From: Modestobacter sp. VKM Ac-2982
GTDB taxonomy: Bacteria > Actinomycetota > Actinomycetes > Mycobacteriales > Geodermatophilaceae
Direction of reading: 5' to 3'
Assembly: GCF_026967935.1 (NCBI RefSeq)
Contig: NZ_JAPVBL010000002.1
Location: 636,969 to 700,968, forward strand
DNA: 64,000 nucleotides
Below the pieces are notes generated by a model that had not been told where the DNA came from, did no database searches, and saw nothing but the letters and a program-made list of their open reading frames with translations. Below are positions 21,780 through 30,903 of the stretch, one piece after another. The stretch's first letter is position 1. Each line of letters starts with the position of its first letter. Position numbers and translations under genes: made by a program.

Positions 21780-22415
21780 ATGGAGACGAAGTTCTGTCGC
21801 GATTGCGGCACCCATCGGCCAGTCGCTGAATTCACCCGGAACAAGCGCGCCCGGGACGGTCTGGCGTTCTACTGCCGAGAGCACCTGGCGGAGCGGTCAG
21901 CCCGAAGCCGGGAGGCACGGAGAACGGCCCCTCGGCGACACAGGTCACTGCCCAAGGGCCTCGTCGTGCCCGCCGGTCACAAGTGGTGTCCTGACTGTGG
22001 CGGGGTGCTGTCGCTGGAGGCGTTCCCGCGTTCGCGAGCGAACTCCAACGGACGCGGTAGCTACTGCCTGGCCTGCCACAACGAACGGGGCCGCAAGTCG
22101 CTTGCCGAGCGAGGCGGCAGTCGCACGTATCACCTGTCCCGGCGCTACGGCATCTCGGCTGAGGAGGCCGACCTGATGCTGGTCGACCAGAGCGGTCTCT
22201 GTGCGATCTGCGCCAAGGCTCCGGCGGCGCACGTCGACCACGACCACGACAGCGGCGCTGTCCGGTCCCTCCTGTGTTTCAACTGCAACGGCGGGCTGGG
22301 GCAGTTCAAGGACGACCCCGCGCTGCTCCGGGTGGCCGCCCGGTACGTCGAGTCGCATCGCGCCGGCCAGCTCGTCGGCCCGCCCCCGGGCCAGCAGTGG
22401 TGGCCGACCGACTGA
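21780..22415 (+). CDS. Endonuclease VII-like HNH/His-Me nuclease inserted between pup and prcB
   Basis: A 211-aa protein with several zinc-binding Cys pairs ([25 protein letters not shown]). Its C-terminal domain has [19 protein letters not shown] and [20 protein letters not shown], the signature of T4 endonuclease VII-type recombination nucleases. Codons such as TGT, GAT, CAT, GCT and GAA are commoner than in neighbours, and the 5' flank is A/T-rich, which suggests transfer. It has no ribosome-binding site and lies in the same frame as pup, 27 nt past the pup stop. It could be a free-standing homing endonuclease or a co-opted nuclease. Confidence 0.88.
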   Translation: METKFCRDCGTHRPVAEFTRNKRARDGLAFYCREHLAERSARSREARRTAPRRHRSLPKGLVVPAGHKWCPDCGGVLSLEAFPRSRANSNGRGSYCLACHNERGRKSLAERGGSRTYHLSRRYGISAEEADLMLVDQSGLCAICAKAPAAHVDHDHDSGAVRSLLCFNCNGGLGQFKDDPALLRVAARYVESHRAGQLVGPPPGQQWWPTD

Positions 22416-22527
22416 CCGCCCCGCCGGTAGGGTCGGCGGGGCGTCGGCCCGGCAGCTCCGCGGCCGCCCGGCGCAGCAGAGGCAGCAGCACGGACCGCCG
22501 TCGGACGACGGCAGGAGAGGCGGATGG

Positions 22528-23370
22528 GTGACCGAGACGTCAGCTGGTCGGAGCGGGTTCCCGCCCGCGTACCTGGACCGGGTGGGCTCCTCGTTCACCG
22601 ACTTCCTGGGCACCACCGCCCCCGACCTGCTGCCCGGCCGGCGCACCGTCCCGACGATGTCCGTGGCTGACCTGGCGCCGCACGCCACCACGATCGTCGC
22701 CGCCACGTTCGACGGCGGTGTGCTGATGGGCGGCGACCGCCGGGCGACCATGGGCAACCTGATCTCCAGCCGGGACATCGAGAAGGTCTACGCCGCCGAC
22801 TCCTGGTCGGTGATCGGCATCGCCGGCGCTGCGGGCATCGCGATCGAGATGGTCCGGCTCTACCAGGTCGAGCTCGAGCACTACGAGAAGATCGAGGGGA
22901 TGACGATGTCCCTCGACGGCAAGGCCAACCGCCTCGCCGCGATGATCCGGGGCAACCTCGGCGCCGCCATGCAGGGCCTCGCCGTCGTCCCGCTGTTCGC
23001 CGGCTACGACCTCGACGCAGCCGAGGGGGTCAGCCCGGGCCGGATCTTCAGCTACGACGTCACCGGCGGGAACTACGAAGAGCGCGGCTATTCCTCGGTC
23101 GGCTCCGGCTCGCTGTTCGCCCGCAACTCGCTGAAGAAGACCTGGCGCCCCGGCCTCGCCGCCGACGCCGCCACCCGCACCCTCGTCGAGGCGCTCTACG
23201 ACGCCGCCGACGACGACTCCGCCACCGGCGGGCCCGACACCGTGCGCCGGCTGTACCCGATCGTCTACCGGGTCGACGCCGAGGGCGCCGTCCGGCTCCC
23301 GGACGACGAGGTCGCCGCCATCGCCACCACCATCGTCGCCGAGCGCTCCGCCGCAGACGGGCAGGGCTGA
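22528..23370 (+). CDS. prcB: Proteasome subunit beta PrcB
   Basis: Catalytic subunit of the 20S proteasome. The 280-aa precursor has a 53-residue propeptide. Cleavage before Thr54 ([22 protein letters not shown]) exposes the N-terminal threonine nucleophile, leaving a 227-aa mature chain. Asp and Lys of the catalytic set lie in GGDRRATMG and the [14 protein letters not shown] region. The GTG at 22528 follows aggagagg. It lies 112 nt after the endonuclease gene and 3 nt before prcA, so it is co-transcribed with prcA. Confidence 0.96.
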   Translation: MTETSAGRSGFPPAYLDRVGSSFTDFLGTTAPDLLPGRRTVPTMSVADLAPHATTIVAATFDGGVLMGGDRRATMGNLISSRDIEKVYAADSWSVIGIAGAAGIAIEMVRLYQVELEHYEKIEGMTMSLDGKANRLAAMIRGNLGAAMQGLAVVPLFAGYDLDAAEGVSPGRIFSYDVTGGNYEERGYSSVGSGSLFARNSLKKTWRPGLAADAATRTLVEALYDAADDDSATGGPDTVRRLYPIVYRVDAEGAVRLPDDEVAAIATTIVAERSAADGQG

Positions 23371-23373
23371 GCC

Positions 23374-24291
23374 ATGACCATGCCGTACTACGCCTCGGCC
23401 GAGCAGGTCATGCGCGACCGCTCGGAGTACGCCCGCAAGGGCATCTCCCGCGGTCGCAGCGTCGCCGTCCTCACCTACGCCGACGGCGTGCTCTTCATCG
23501 CCGAGAACCCCAGCGCCACGCTGCACAAGGTCAGCGAGCTCTACGACCGGATCGGCTTCGCCGCCGTCGGCCGCTACTCCGAGTTCGAGAGCCTGCGGGT
23601 GGCCGGCATCCGGCTCGCCGACGTCCGTGGCTACTCCTACAACCGGCGCGACGTCACCGGCCGGGTCATCGCCAACGCCTACGCCCAGACCCTGGGCGCG
23701 GTCTTCACCGAGCAGATGAAGCCCTTCGAGGTCGAGCTCTGCGTGGCCGAGGTGGGCGAGGACTCCGCCTCCGACCAGCTCTACCGGCTGACCTTCGACG
23801 GGTCGATCGTCGACGAGGCCTCCTTCGTCGTCATGGGCGGGCAGGCCGAGGCGGTCAGCAACCACTTGCGCGAGCACTTCACCGCCGGCATGAGCCTGGA
23901 GCAGGCCCTGCGGGTCGGTGTCCGCGCGCTGTCCGCGGTCAGCCCGGTCACTGCGGCCAACGGCGGCGCGCACGACCAGCTGCCCGCCGAGCAGCTCGAG
24001 GTGGCGGTCCTCGACCGGCGGCGTCCCAAGCGGGCGTTCCGCCGCGTCGTCGGTGCCGCGCTCACCAACCTGCTCTCCGACCAGCAGACGGCCACCGAGC
24101 CCACCGAGAGCCCGGCCGAGGCCGCCGCCACCCACGCGCCCAGCGCGCCGGCGCCGGGCACCCCCGCCGGCCTGGGCGACCCTGCGGCCGTCGACACCGC
24201 CGGCGGGACCGAGCAGGCCTCCGCCCAGCCCAGCACGCAGGACGGCGTGGGCGGCGGCACCGACGGCGAGACTCCGGACAGCGAGCAGTGA
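23374..24291 (+). CDS. prcA: Proteasome subunit alpha PrcA
   Basis: Forms the gating outer rings of the 20S proteasome and the docking surface for the Arc GQYL tail. The 305-aa chain begins [30 protein letters not shown], with the gating N-terminus followed by the conserved alpha-subunit fold ([30 protein letters not shown]). The last 65 or so residues are a low-complexity Pro/Ala/Thr/Gly-rich tail ending in SEQ, as in other actinobacteria. An ATG two codons downstream is an alternative start. Confidence 0.96.
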   Translation: MTMPYYASAEQVMRDRSEYARKGISRGRSVAVLTYADGVLFIAENPSATLHKVSELYDRIGFAAVGRYSEFESLRVAGIRLADVRGYSYNRRDVTGRVIANAYAQTLGAVFTEQMKPFEVELCVAEVGEDSASDQLYRLTFDGSIVDEASFVVMGGQAEAVSNHLREHFTAGMSLEQALRVGVRALSAVSPVTAANGGAHDQLPAEQLEVAVLDRRRPKRAFRRVVGAALTNLLSDQQTATEPTESPAEAAATHAPSAPAPGTPAGLGDPAAVDTAGGTEQASAQPSTQDGVGGGTDGETPDSEQ

Positions 24292-24337
24292 GCGGCGCGG
24301 CGCACTCGGGACACGAGCCGAGTGCGCCGCGGACGCC

Positions 24338-24343
24338 TACGCT
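24338..24343 (+). promoter_or_regulatory. -10 box of pafA
   Basis: TACGCT, 7 nt before the GTG at 24351. It supports the short start that gives the standard-length PafA. Confidence 0.55.
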
Positions 24344-24350
24344 CGGCGAG

Positions 24351-25709
24351 GTGGAACGACGGATCTTCGGCATCGAGACCGAGTACGGCGTCACGTGCAC
24401 CTTCAAGGGGCAGCGCCGCCTGTCACCTGACGAGGTCGCCCGCTACCTGTTCCGCCGGGTGGTCTCGTGGGGCCGCAGCTCGAACGTCTTCCTGCGCAAC
24501 GGCTCCCGGCTCTACCTCGACGTGGGCAGCCACCCCGAGTACGCCACCGCCGAGTGCGACGACGTCACCGAGCTCGTCGTCCACGACAAGGCGGGGGAGC
24601 GGATCCTCGAGGGGCTGCTGATCGACGCGGAGCAGCGCCTGAACGAAGAGGGCGTCACCGGCGACATCTACCTGTTCAAGAACAACACCGACTCGGCCGG
24701 CAACAGCTACGGCTGCCACGAGAACTACCTGGTCGGCCGGCACGGTGAGTTCAGCCGGATGGCCGACGTGCTGATCCCGTTCCTGGTCAGCCGGCAAATG
24801 GTGGTCGGCGCGGGCAAGGTGCTGCAGACCCCGCGTGGAGCGGTGTACTGCGTCAGCCAGCGGGCCGAGCACATCTGGGAGGGCGTCTCCAGCGCCACCA
24901 CCCGGTCGCGGCCGATCATCAACACCCGCGACGAGCCGCACGCCGACGCCGAGAAGTACCGCCGGCTGCACGTCATCGTCGGCGACTCGAACATGAGCGA
25001 GACGACGACGCTGCTCAAGGTCACCATCACCGACCTGGTGCTGCGGATGATCGAGCAGGGCGTGGTGCTGCGGGACATGACCCTGGAGAACCCGATCCGG
25101 GCCATCCGGGAGATCAGCCACGACCTGACCGGCCGGCGCAAGGTCCGGCTCGCCAACGGCCGGGAGATGTCGGCCCTGGAGATCCAGCAGGAGTACCACG
25201 ACCGGGCCGCCGAGTTCGTCGACCGCGAGGGCTACGGCCCGGTGCACCGGCAGATGCTCGAGCTGTGGGGGCGCACGCTCAAGGCCGTCGACAGCGGGGA
25301 CCTCTCCTTGATCGACCGGGAGATCGACTGGGCCATCAAGCACCAGCTGCTCCAGCGGTACATGGCCAAGCGCGACCTGTCGCTGTCCAGCTCCCGGGTC
25401 GCCCAGATGGACCTCGCCTACCACGACATCCGCCGCAACCGCGGTCTGTACTACCTGCTGGAGAAGGCCGGCCAGGTCGAGCGGGTCGCCCACGACCCGG
25501 CGATCTTCGAGGCGAAGAACGTCCCCCCGCAGACCACTCGGGCGAAGCTGCGGGGTGAGTTCATCCGCCGCGCCCAGGACAAGCGCCGCGACTTCACCGT
25601 CGACTGGGTGCACCTCAAGCTCAACGACCAGGCGCAGCGCACCGTCCTGTGCAAGGACCCGTTCAAGTCCGTCGACGAGCGCGTGGAGAAGCTGATCGCC
25701 AGCATGTAG
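24351..25709 (+). CDS. pafA: Pup ligase PafA
   Basis: ATP-dependent ligase that phosphorylates the Pup C-terminal Glu and joins it to a substrate lysine. The product is 452 aa, exactly the mycobacterial length, when started at the GTG at 24351 ([20 protein letters not shown]). A longer in-frame start 63 nt upstream would add an unconserved tail. Motifs of the glutamine-synthetase-like fold are [38 protein letters not shown] and [23 protein letters not shown]. The leaderless -10 box indicates its own promoter downstream of prcA. Confidence 0.97.
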   Translation: MERRIFGIETEYGVTCTFKGQRRLSPDEVARYLFRRVVSWGRSSNVFLRNGSRLYLDVGSHPEYATAECDDVTELVVHDKAGERILEGLLIDAEQRLNEEGVTGDIYLFKNNTDSAGNSYGCHENYLVGRHGEFSRMADVLIPFLVSRQMVVGAGKVLQTPRGAVYCVSQRAEHIWEGVSSATTRSRPIINTRDEPHADAEKYRRLHVIVGDSNMSETTTLLKVTITDLVLRMIEQGVVLRDMTLENPIRAIREISHDLTGRRKVRLANGREMSALEIQQEYHDRAAEFVDREGYGPVHRQMLELWGRTLKAVDSGDLSLIDREIDWAIKHQLLQRYMAKRDLSLSSSRVAQMDLAYHDIRRNRGLYYLLEKAGQVERVAHDPAIFEAKNVPPQTTRAKLRGEFIRRAQDKRRDFTVDWVHLKLNDQAQRTVLCKDPFKSVDERVEKLIASM

Positions 25710-25718
25710 GCCGTTGGG

Positions 25719-25724
25719 CAGACT
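25719..25724 (+). promoter_or_regulatory. -10-like box of the 354-aa unknown gene
   Basis: CAGACT, 6 nt before the GTG at 25731. The block cagactgcgcg recurs in the same position before the SDR gene at 26840. Confidence 0.4.
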
Positions 25725-25730
25725 GCGCGG

Positions 25731-26795
25731 GTGACCGACCGCGCTGACGCCCTGCTGTCCGGGCCCCGCGGCCGTCGGCTGTGCGCCGAGCTGTTGGCAA
25801 CCCCGGAGGGACGGTCCGTTCCGCTGTGGCGCTGGCAGTCCCGGGCGGCTCCGCTCGCCCATCCGGATGAGCGAGCCCGGGCGCGGGACGACGTGCGAGC
25901 CGCGCTGGCGACCACGGACCTGACCGCGGTCGGGTCGCCCGGGGAGCTGGTGCGCGCCCTCCAGGCCACGGTCGACACCGCGCGGTACTGGCAGGAGCCC
26001 GACGTCGTCGACGAGGTGCTCGCCGACGACGAGGTCGCCGCGCTGCTGCGTCCGGTGGCCGCCGCCGTCGTCGCGGCTCCGGCGTCCCGGTGGTGGGCCA
26101 CGTCCCTCGACCCGGCGGACCAGCAGACGGTGGTCTGGGAGCCGGCGGACACCCTCCCGCGGCTGACCGGCTCCCGGCCGGCGCTGCACCGCTGGCGGGA
26201 GCACACCGAAGAGGACGAGCGCCGGGCCGCGCGCGAGCGCCCGACCGATCCCCGGGCCGCGTGGTCCGGCGAGTGGTGGTCGACACCGATCACGGCAGAC
26301 CTGGTCGTCACCACCCGGACGCTGCCCGGTCTCACCACGCAGGCCGGGCAGGCGGCCGTCCGGTTGGTGCTGGCCGAGGACGAGCTGGGTTGGCAGACGG
26401 CCGCCACCTGGCCGGTGCCGGTGCCCGACTGGGCCCGCGTCCTGGAGATCACCGGACCGCAGGACTGGTCCGACCTGGTGCGGCGCCACCCCCTGTGGGT
26501 CACCGCGTCGCGGCGGCACGACTGGTGGCGGGTCACCGGTTCGGACGGCCCCTGGCTCGTCCCTGACTGGTCCGCCGTCGTCGCGGAGTTCGACGCGGTG
26601 CACCTGACGGTCGACGGCTACCTCAGCACCGCCGGCCGCGCCCTCCCAGTGGAGCTGCCGGGCGCACCGGCGTACACGGTGCTCAGCGGCTGGGACCCGG
26701 ACGCCGCCTGGTGGGTCACCGACCTGTTCGACCTCGGCGAGCCGACGTACTGGCGGCGCCGGGACGACGACCCGCCACGCTGGGCACCTGCCTGA
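25731..26795 (+). CDS. Uncharacterised 354-aa protein between pafA and an SDR gene
   Basis: Not recognised. The chain is soluble and unusually rich in tryptophan (for example SRWWATSLDP, SGEWWSTPIT, RHDWWRVTGS, DAAWWVTDLF). There are no obvious membrane segments, Cys motifs or nucleotide-binding loops. The second half (WPVPVPDWARVLEITGPQDW to WLVPDWSAVVAEFDAVHLTVD) looks like a compact alpha/beta fold and reads as coding throughout. It has a leaderless GTG start 21 nt past pafA. Position suggests, but does not prove, a link to the pupylation locus. Confidence 0.75.
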   Translation: MTDRADALLSGPRGRRLCAELLATPEGRSVPLWRWQSRAAPLAHPDERARARDDVRAALATTDLTAVGSPGELVRALQATVDTARYWQEPDVVDEVLADDEVAALLRPVAAAVVAAPASRWWATSLDPADQQTVVWEPADTLPRLTGSRPALHRWREHTEEDERRAARERPTDPRAAWSGEWWSTPITADLVVTTRTLPGLTTQAGQAAVRLVLAEDELGWQTAATWPVPVPDWARVLEITGPQDWSDLVRRHPLWVTASRRHDWWRVTGSDGPWLVPDWSAVVAEFDAVHLTVDGYLSTAGRALPVELPGAPAYTVLSGWDPDAAWWVTDLFDLGEPTYWRRRDDDPPRWAPA

Positions 26796-26827
26796 GCAAT
26801 CCGGTCGACGGGCGCCCGACCGGTCCG

Positions 26828-26833
26828 CAGACT
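26828..26833 (+). promoter_or_regulatory. -10-like box of the SDR gene
   Basis: CAGACT, 6 nt before the ATG at 26840; same cagactgcgcg block as at 25719. Confidence 0.4.
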
Positions 26834-26839
26834 GCGCGC

Positions 26840-27589
26840 ATGGGCACCGTCCTCGTCACCGGCGTCAGTCGCCGCAGCTCCATCGGCTTCGCGGTCGCCC
26901 GGCGGCTGCTGGACCGCGGGGACCGGGTCGTCGTCCAGTCGTGGGCACCGCACGACGCGGAGCAGCCCTGGGGCGGCGACGACCTGGCCGCCGTCCTGGC
27001 CGAGCTGGGGGACCCGCCGCACGTCGTCGCGGACCTGGCCGACCCGGCTGCCCCTGCCCAGCTGGTCGCGGCCGCCCGGGACGCCGTCGGCCCGCTGAGC
27101 ACGCTGGTCGCCGCGCACGCCCGCAGCGCGAACGGCCGGCTCGCGGAGGTGACCGCCGCCGAGGTCGACCTCTGCTTCGCCGTCAACGCCCGCGGCAGCC
27201 TGCTGCTCACCCAGGCCTTCGCCGCCCAGTACGAGCCGGCCGCCGGCCCGGGGGCCGTCGTCCTGTTCACCTCCGGCCAGCACCGGGGACCGATGTCCCG
27301 TGAGCTGCCCTACGCGATCAGCAAGGGGGCGATCCAGCAGATGACGCTGTCCCTCGCCGACGAGCTCATCGACGCCGACGTCACCGTCAACTGCCTGAAC
27401 CCCGGCCCGACGGACACCGGCTGGGCCGACCCGGCCGAGCAGGGGACCGTGACCCGGCTGATGCCCCGGGGACGCTGGAACCGCGCGGCGGAGGCGGCCG
27501 CCGTCGTCGCCTGGCTGACCGGCCCGGACGCCCGCTCGGTCACGGGCCAGACCATCGACGCCGAGGGCGGCTTCCGCCGCTGGCGTTGA
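26840..27589 (+). CDS. Short-chain dehydrogenase/reductase (SDR) family protein
   Basis: A 249-aa NAD(P)-binding oxidoreductase-fold protein. The Rossmann loop is VTGVSRRSSIGFAVARRL, a variant of TGxxxGIG. NARGS follows, and the active-site region has Ser in VLFTSGQHRG and the Tyr-x3-Lys pair in PYAISKGAIQQM. The C-terminus is FabG-like (VNCLNPGPTDTGW, SVTGQTIDAEGGFRRWR). The substrate is unknown. A strong hairpin overlaps the stop. Confidence 0.9.
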   Translation: MGTVLVTGVSRRSSIGFAVARRLLDRGDRVVVQSWAPHDAEQPWGGDDLAAVLAELGDPPHVVADLADPAAPAQLVAAARDAVGPLSTLVAAHARSANGRLAEVTAAEVDLCFAVNARGSLLLTQAFAAQYEPAAGPGAVVLFTSGQHRGPMSRELPYAISKGAIQQMTLSLADELIDADVTVNCLNPGPTDTGWADPAEQGTVTRLMPRGRWNRAAEAAAVVAWLTGPDARSVTGQTIDAEGGFRRWR

Positions 27590-27616
27590 CCCGGTCACCG
27601 TCGGCGGTGACCGGGT
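27589..27616. terminator. Hairpin terminator after the SDR gene
   Basis: Perfect 12-bp stem, acccggtcaccg (27589-27600) with cggtgaccgggt (27605-27616), and a tcgg loop, between convergent genes. Confidence 0.8.
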
Positions 27617-27635
27617 GGGTCACTCTCGTCATGTG

Positions 27636-27650
27636 ACCGTTATCCCCAAC
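27636..27650. repeat. 15-nt repeat ACCGTTATCCCCAAC, copy 1
   Basis: Identical to 43153-43167, where it abuts the promoter of the recombinase-like gene. Here it sits in the 130-nt gap between convergent genes. Function unknown; possibly a protein-binding site. Confidence 0.5.
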
Positions 27651-27719
27651 TCACGGCCGAAGTTGCCGGCCGACTGCCACTGCCAGCGCCGAGGACGGGG
27701 CCTCTCGACGTGAGTGCGC

Positions 27720-28838
27720 TCAGGCCGGAGGCGGCCCGAACAGCGTGAGCTGGGCGGCGAACCGCCCGGCCGCGGCCGCGGCCAGGAAGTAGGCGCGGTC
27801 CTCGGCCAGGCCGCGGCCCATCGTCGACAGCCGAACCGGTGAGGCGGCCAGGGCGTCCTCCAGGCCGACCGCGTCCACCCACTCCACCGGGTTCCGCTCC
27901 GGCTGCCCGGCCAGGTCCTCCTCGACCTGGGTGCCCAGGTCCGAGCCGAGGCCGCGGGGCGCGACGAGGGTGACCCCGCCCATGGCGACCCGGCCGAAGG
28001 CCGTCAGCGAGTGGTGCGAGACGCCGCGGTGCCGGGGGCGCGGGTCGGCGTCGGAGATGCGCAGCGCACCGACGGCCCGCCCGCCGAGCACGTGGACCGC
28101 GTTGCAGGCCTCGCCCGCGGCGACGCCGGAGAAGCCCCAGGGCGTCCCGGTGCCCAGGTTGCCCGGGCCCTGGGTGACGATCGTGACGTCGGCCCGCAGC
28201 ACGTGCCGGGCGGCCAGCAGCCCGGTGTGCACGGTGACCGCCTCCACGTCGCCGCCGAACGCCTGCCCCACGGTGACCACCCCGGCCAGCGAGCCGGCCA
28301 GGGTGTCCAGGGTCCGGGAGAACGCTGCGGGGAGCGCGCCCCCGTCGGTCATCACGTAGGCCACCCGCAGCGCCGGGTCGGTGACGTGCACACCGGCCAG
28401 CACCGCGGGCAGAGCGGAGTGCAGGTCGGCGACGACCACCGGCATGCCGTCGAGGTCCTCGGCGCCGGCGATCGTCTCGTGGTGCGGGGTCTCCTGCTCG
28501 TCGACGCCCTGCACGGTCACCTGCAGCGGCGTGTACCGGCCCTTGACCAGGTGTCCGGGGCCGGTGGGGTCCGGCGGCAGCCGGTCGGGGACGGCGACGA
28601 CGAGCGCGTACCCGCCGGTGCCCAGCCGCTGCGCCCAGGCGGTGGTGTTCAGCAGCACCTCGTCGCCCACCTGGGGCAGCCCGACGAGGGAGGGGTGCGC
28701 CAGCGCCCGCAGCGTGCCGTCCTCGGGCACCTCGACGGTCAGCTCCTGCGCGTCCCGCCACGACCGGCCGAGTTCGGTGACCCGGCCGCGGCGCCAGCGG
28801 ATCCGGGAGCCAGGGGCGGGAGACGGTGCATCGGTCAC
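27720..28838 (-). CDS. DUF3866 family protein
   Basis: A 372-aa cytoplasmic protein of the DUF3866 family, which in actinobacteria lies close to pafA and pafBC. It opens with a small beta-barrel-like part (IRWRRGRVTELGRSWRDAQELTVEV) and continues with a Rossmann-like core (ALRVAYVMTDGGALPAAFSR, VTIVTQGPGNLGTGTPWGFSG, HRGVSHHSLTAFGRV). The His-rich HRGVSHHS segment could bind a metal. No activity is established. The gene is divergent from pafB; the GTG at 28838 is preceded by a TAGCCT -10 box. Confidence 0.88.
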   Translation of the reverse strand: MTDAPSPAPGSRIRWRRGRVTELGRSWRDAQELTVEVPEDGTLRALAHPSLVGLPQVGDEVLLNTTAWAQRLGTGGYALVVAVPDRLPPDPTGPGHLVKGRYTPLQVTVQGVDEQETPHHETIAGAEDLDGMPVVVADLHSALPAVLAGVHVTDPALRVAYVMTDGGALPAAFSRTLDTLAGSLAGVVTVGQAFGGDVEAVTVHTGLLAARHVLRADVTIVTQGPGNLGTGTPWGFSGVAAGEACNAVHVLGGRAVGALRISDADPRPRHRGVSHHSLTAFGRVAMGGVTLVAPRGLGSDLGTQVEEDLAGQPERNPVEWVDAVGLEDALAASPVRLSTMGRGLAEDRAYFLAAAAAGRFAAQLTLFGPPPA

Positions 28839-28844
28839 CGGGGG

Positions 28845-28850
28845 AGGCTA
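28845..28850 (-). promoter_or_regulatory. -10 box of the DUF3866 gene
   Basis: TAGCCT on the minus strand, 6 nt before the GTG at 28838. Confidence 0.55.
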
Positions 28851-28901
28851 ACCAGCGAGGCCGCCGGCCGCTGTGCACTGAGGCCCCTGGCCGCTGAGCA
28901 C

Positions 28902-28907
28902 TAGCCT
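28902..28907 (+). promoter_or_regulatory. -10 box of pafB
   Basis: TAGCCT, 6 nt before the GTG at 28914. It faces away from the DUF3866 promoter 51 nt upstream. Confidence 0.55.
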
Positions 28908-28913
28908 GGTCCC

Positions 28914-29891
28914 GTGGCAGCCAAGCGGGCAGAACGACTGGTCAACCTGGTCATCGCCCTGCTCGGGACCAGGCAGTACGTCTCGGCGGCGAAGATCCGC
29001 TCGATCGTGCCCGGCTACGAGCCCGACGACGGCACCGATCGCGCCGACGAGGCGTTCAAGCGGATGTTCGAGCGGGACAAGGCCGAGCTGCGGGAGATCG
29101 GCGTCCCCCTGGAGACCGGGCGGACCAGCGCCTTCGACACCGAGGACGGCTACCGCATCGCCCGGGCCGACTACGAGCTGCCCGAGATCACCCTGACCGC
29201 GGAGGAGGCCGCCGCCGTCGGGCTGGCCCTGCGGCTGTGGCAGTCCGCGCAGCTCGCCGGCGCCGCGCAGAGCGCCCTGGTGAAGCTGCGCGCCGCCGGG
29301 GTGGAGGTCGACCAGTCCCGGGGCCTGTCCATCCAGCCGCGACTGGACGCCGGTGAGCCGGCCTTCGAGCCCTGCTACGCGGCGGCGCGCGACCGCCGGG
29401 CGCTCGCCTTCGACTACCGCCGTCCCGACGAGCAGACCGCCAGTCGCCGCCGGGTGCAGCCGTGGGGCCTGGTGGCCTGGCACGGCCGCTGGTACCTGGT
29501 CGGCCACGACCTGGACCGGCAGGCGGCCCGGGTGTTCCGGCTGTCCCGGGTCACCGGGACGCCGCGGGCCAGCGGACCGGTCGGTGCGTTCGAGCCGCCG
29601 GCCGACCTCGACCTCGCCTCGGTGGTGGCCGGCTCGGAGCGGCGGGAGGAGCAGCTCGTCGTCGTCCGGGCCCGGCCGGGCACCGCGATCGGCCTGCGCC
29701 GGCACGCCACGTCGCTCGGGCCCGCGGACGACGGGGACGACCGGCTGGAGCTGCGCACCACCGCGCCCTGGGCGCTGGCCGACCAGCTGGCCGCCTACGG
29801 CCCGGACGTGCTCGTCGAGGCTCCGCAGCGGATGCGCGAGGCGGTCGTCGAACGGCTCAGCCGGCTCGCCGCCGCGGGGGAGCGGGCATGA
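28914..29891 (+). CDS. pafB: WYL-domain transcriptional regulator PafB
   Basis: One half of the PafBC activator, which controls the LexA/RecA-independent DNA damage response in mycobacteria. The 325-aa chain has an N-terminal winged helix-turn-helix (about 1-70, ERLVNLVIALLGTRQYVSAA), the WYL domain around FEPCYAAARDRRALAFDYR and VQPWGLVAWHGRWYLVGHD, and a C-terminal WCX domain. WYL domains bind single-stranded nucleic acid ligands. The stop overlaps the pafC start (ATGA). Confidence 0.94.
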   Translation: MAAKRAERLVNLVIALLGTRQYVSAAKIRSIVPGYEPDDGTDRADEAFKRMFERDKAELREIGVPLETGRTSAFDTEDGYRIARADYELPEITLTAEEAAAVGLALRLWQSAQLAGAAQSALVKLRAAGVEVDQSRGLSIQPRLDAGEPAFEPCYAAARDRRALAFDYRRPDEQTASRRRVQPWGLVAWHGRWYLVGHDLDRQAARVFRLSRVTGTPRASGPVGAFEPPADLDLASVVAGSERREEQLVVVRARPGTAIGLRRHATSLGPADDGDDRLELRTTAPWALADQLAAYGPDVLVEAPQRMREAVVERLSRLAAAGERA

Positions 29892-30853
29892 CGGCCCCCA
29901 GCACGGCCGAGCGGATGACCCGGCTGCTCGCGCTGGTGCCCTACCTGACCGCCCGCCCCGACGGGGTCCGGCTGGCCGACGCGGCCGCCGACTTCGGGGT
30001 CACCGAGGCCCAGCTGCGCCGCGACCTGGACCTGCTCTGGGTCTGCGGCCTCCCCGGGCACGGCCCGGGCGACCTCATCGACCTGGCCTTCGAGGGCGAC
30101 CGGGTGCGGATCACCTTCACCGCCGGGATGGTCCGCCCGCTGCGGTTGTCCACCGACGAGGCGGTCGCGCTGATCGTCGCGCTGCGCACCCTGCTGGAGC
30201 TGCCCGGGCTGGCCGAGGGGGAGGCGGTGAGCCGGGCACTGGCCAAGGTGTCGGCCGCGGCCGGGCACCCGGCGGAGGTGCGGGCGCCGGTGGCGGTCAG
30301 CGTCGACGCCCGTGCGCAGTCCCTCGCCGTCGTCCGCGACGGGCTGGAGCGGCACCGCGCCCTGCACCTGCACTACTACGTGCCCAGCCGGGACGAACGC
30401 ACCGAGCGCACCGTCGACCCGATGCGCCTGCTGCTGGTCGACGGCCACTGGTACCTGGAGGCGTGGTGCCGGAACGCCGAGGGCGTCCGGCTGTTCCGGC
30501 TGGACCGGATCGACGACGTCGCCGTGCTCGACGAGGCGGCCGCGCCGCCGCCCCAGGCGCACGAGCGCGACCTGGCCGACGGGCTCTACCAGCCCGGCGC
30601 GGCGGAGCCGCTGGTCCGGTTGCGGCTGGCCCGCACGGCCCGCTGGGTCGCCGACTACTACCCGGTGGAGGAGCAGACCGAGGTGACCGACCCGCCGGGT
30701 GGGCTGGCGGTCACGGTGCGCACGTCGGACCTCGGCTGGGCCCGCCGACTGGTGGCCTCGCTGGGCGGGGCGGCCACGGTGGACGAGCCGGTCGAGCTCG
30801 CCACCCAGGTCGCCGAGGAGGCCCGCGCCGCGCTGGCCCGGTACACGGACTGA
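29888..30853 (+). CDS. pafC: WYL-domain transcriptional regulator PafC
   Basis: Partner of PafB in the PafBC DNA-damage regulator. The 321-aa protein repeats the layout: N-terminal helix-turn-helix (TAERMTRLLALVPYLTARPD, DFGVTEAQLRRDLDLLWVCG), WYL domain (LHLHYYVPSRDERTERTVDP, LLLVDGHWYLEAWCRNAEGV) and WCX tail. The ATG overlaps the pafB stop, so the subunits are translationally coupled, as expected for a heterodimer. A longer upstream frame exists but is only overlap with pafB. Confidence 0.94.
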   Translation: MTAPSTAERMTRLLALVPYLTARPDGVRLADAAADFGVTEAQLRRDLDLLWVCGLPGHGPGDLIDLAFEGDRVRITFTAGMVRPLRLSTDEAVALIVALRTLLELPGLAEGEAVSRALAKVSAAAGHPAEVRAPVAVSVDARAQSLAVVRDGLERHRALHLHYYVPSRDERTERTVDPMRLLLVDGHWYLEAWCRNAEGVRLFRLDRIDDVAVLDEAAAPPPQAHERDLADGLYQPGAAEPLVRLRLARTARWVADYYPVEEQTEVTDPPGGLAVTVRTSDLGWARRLVASLGGAATVDEPVELATQVAEEARAALARYTD

Positions 30854-30890
30854 CCCGCAGCTCACCGGGGCCCGGGAGAGCTGCGCCGGT

Positions 30891-30896
30891 TAGGCT
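30891..30896 (+). promoter_or_regulatory. -10 box of the 68-aa membrane protein gene
   Basis: TAGGCT, 7 nt before the GTG at 30904; leaderless arrangement. Confidence 0.5.
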
Positions 30897-30903
30897 CCGC
30901 CCC

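Noticed and set aside
24288..24350. Longer PafA start with 21 extra residues
   Set aside because: The GTG at 24351 gives the exact family length and N-terminus and has a -10 box at the right distance; the extra residues look like intergenic sequence.
27636..27650. DnaA box / origin signal, because TTATCCCCA resembles TTATCCACA
   Set aside because: Each gap has only one copy, no cluster of boxes or dnaA/dnaN genes, and the window carries a terminus site instead.
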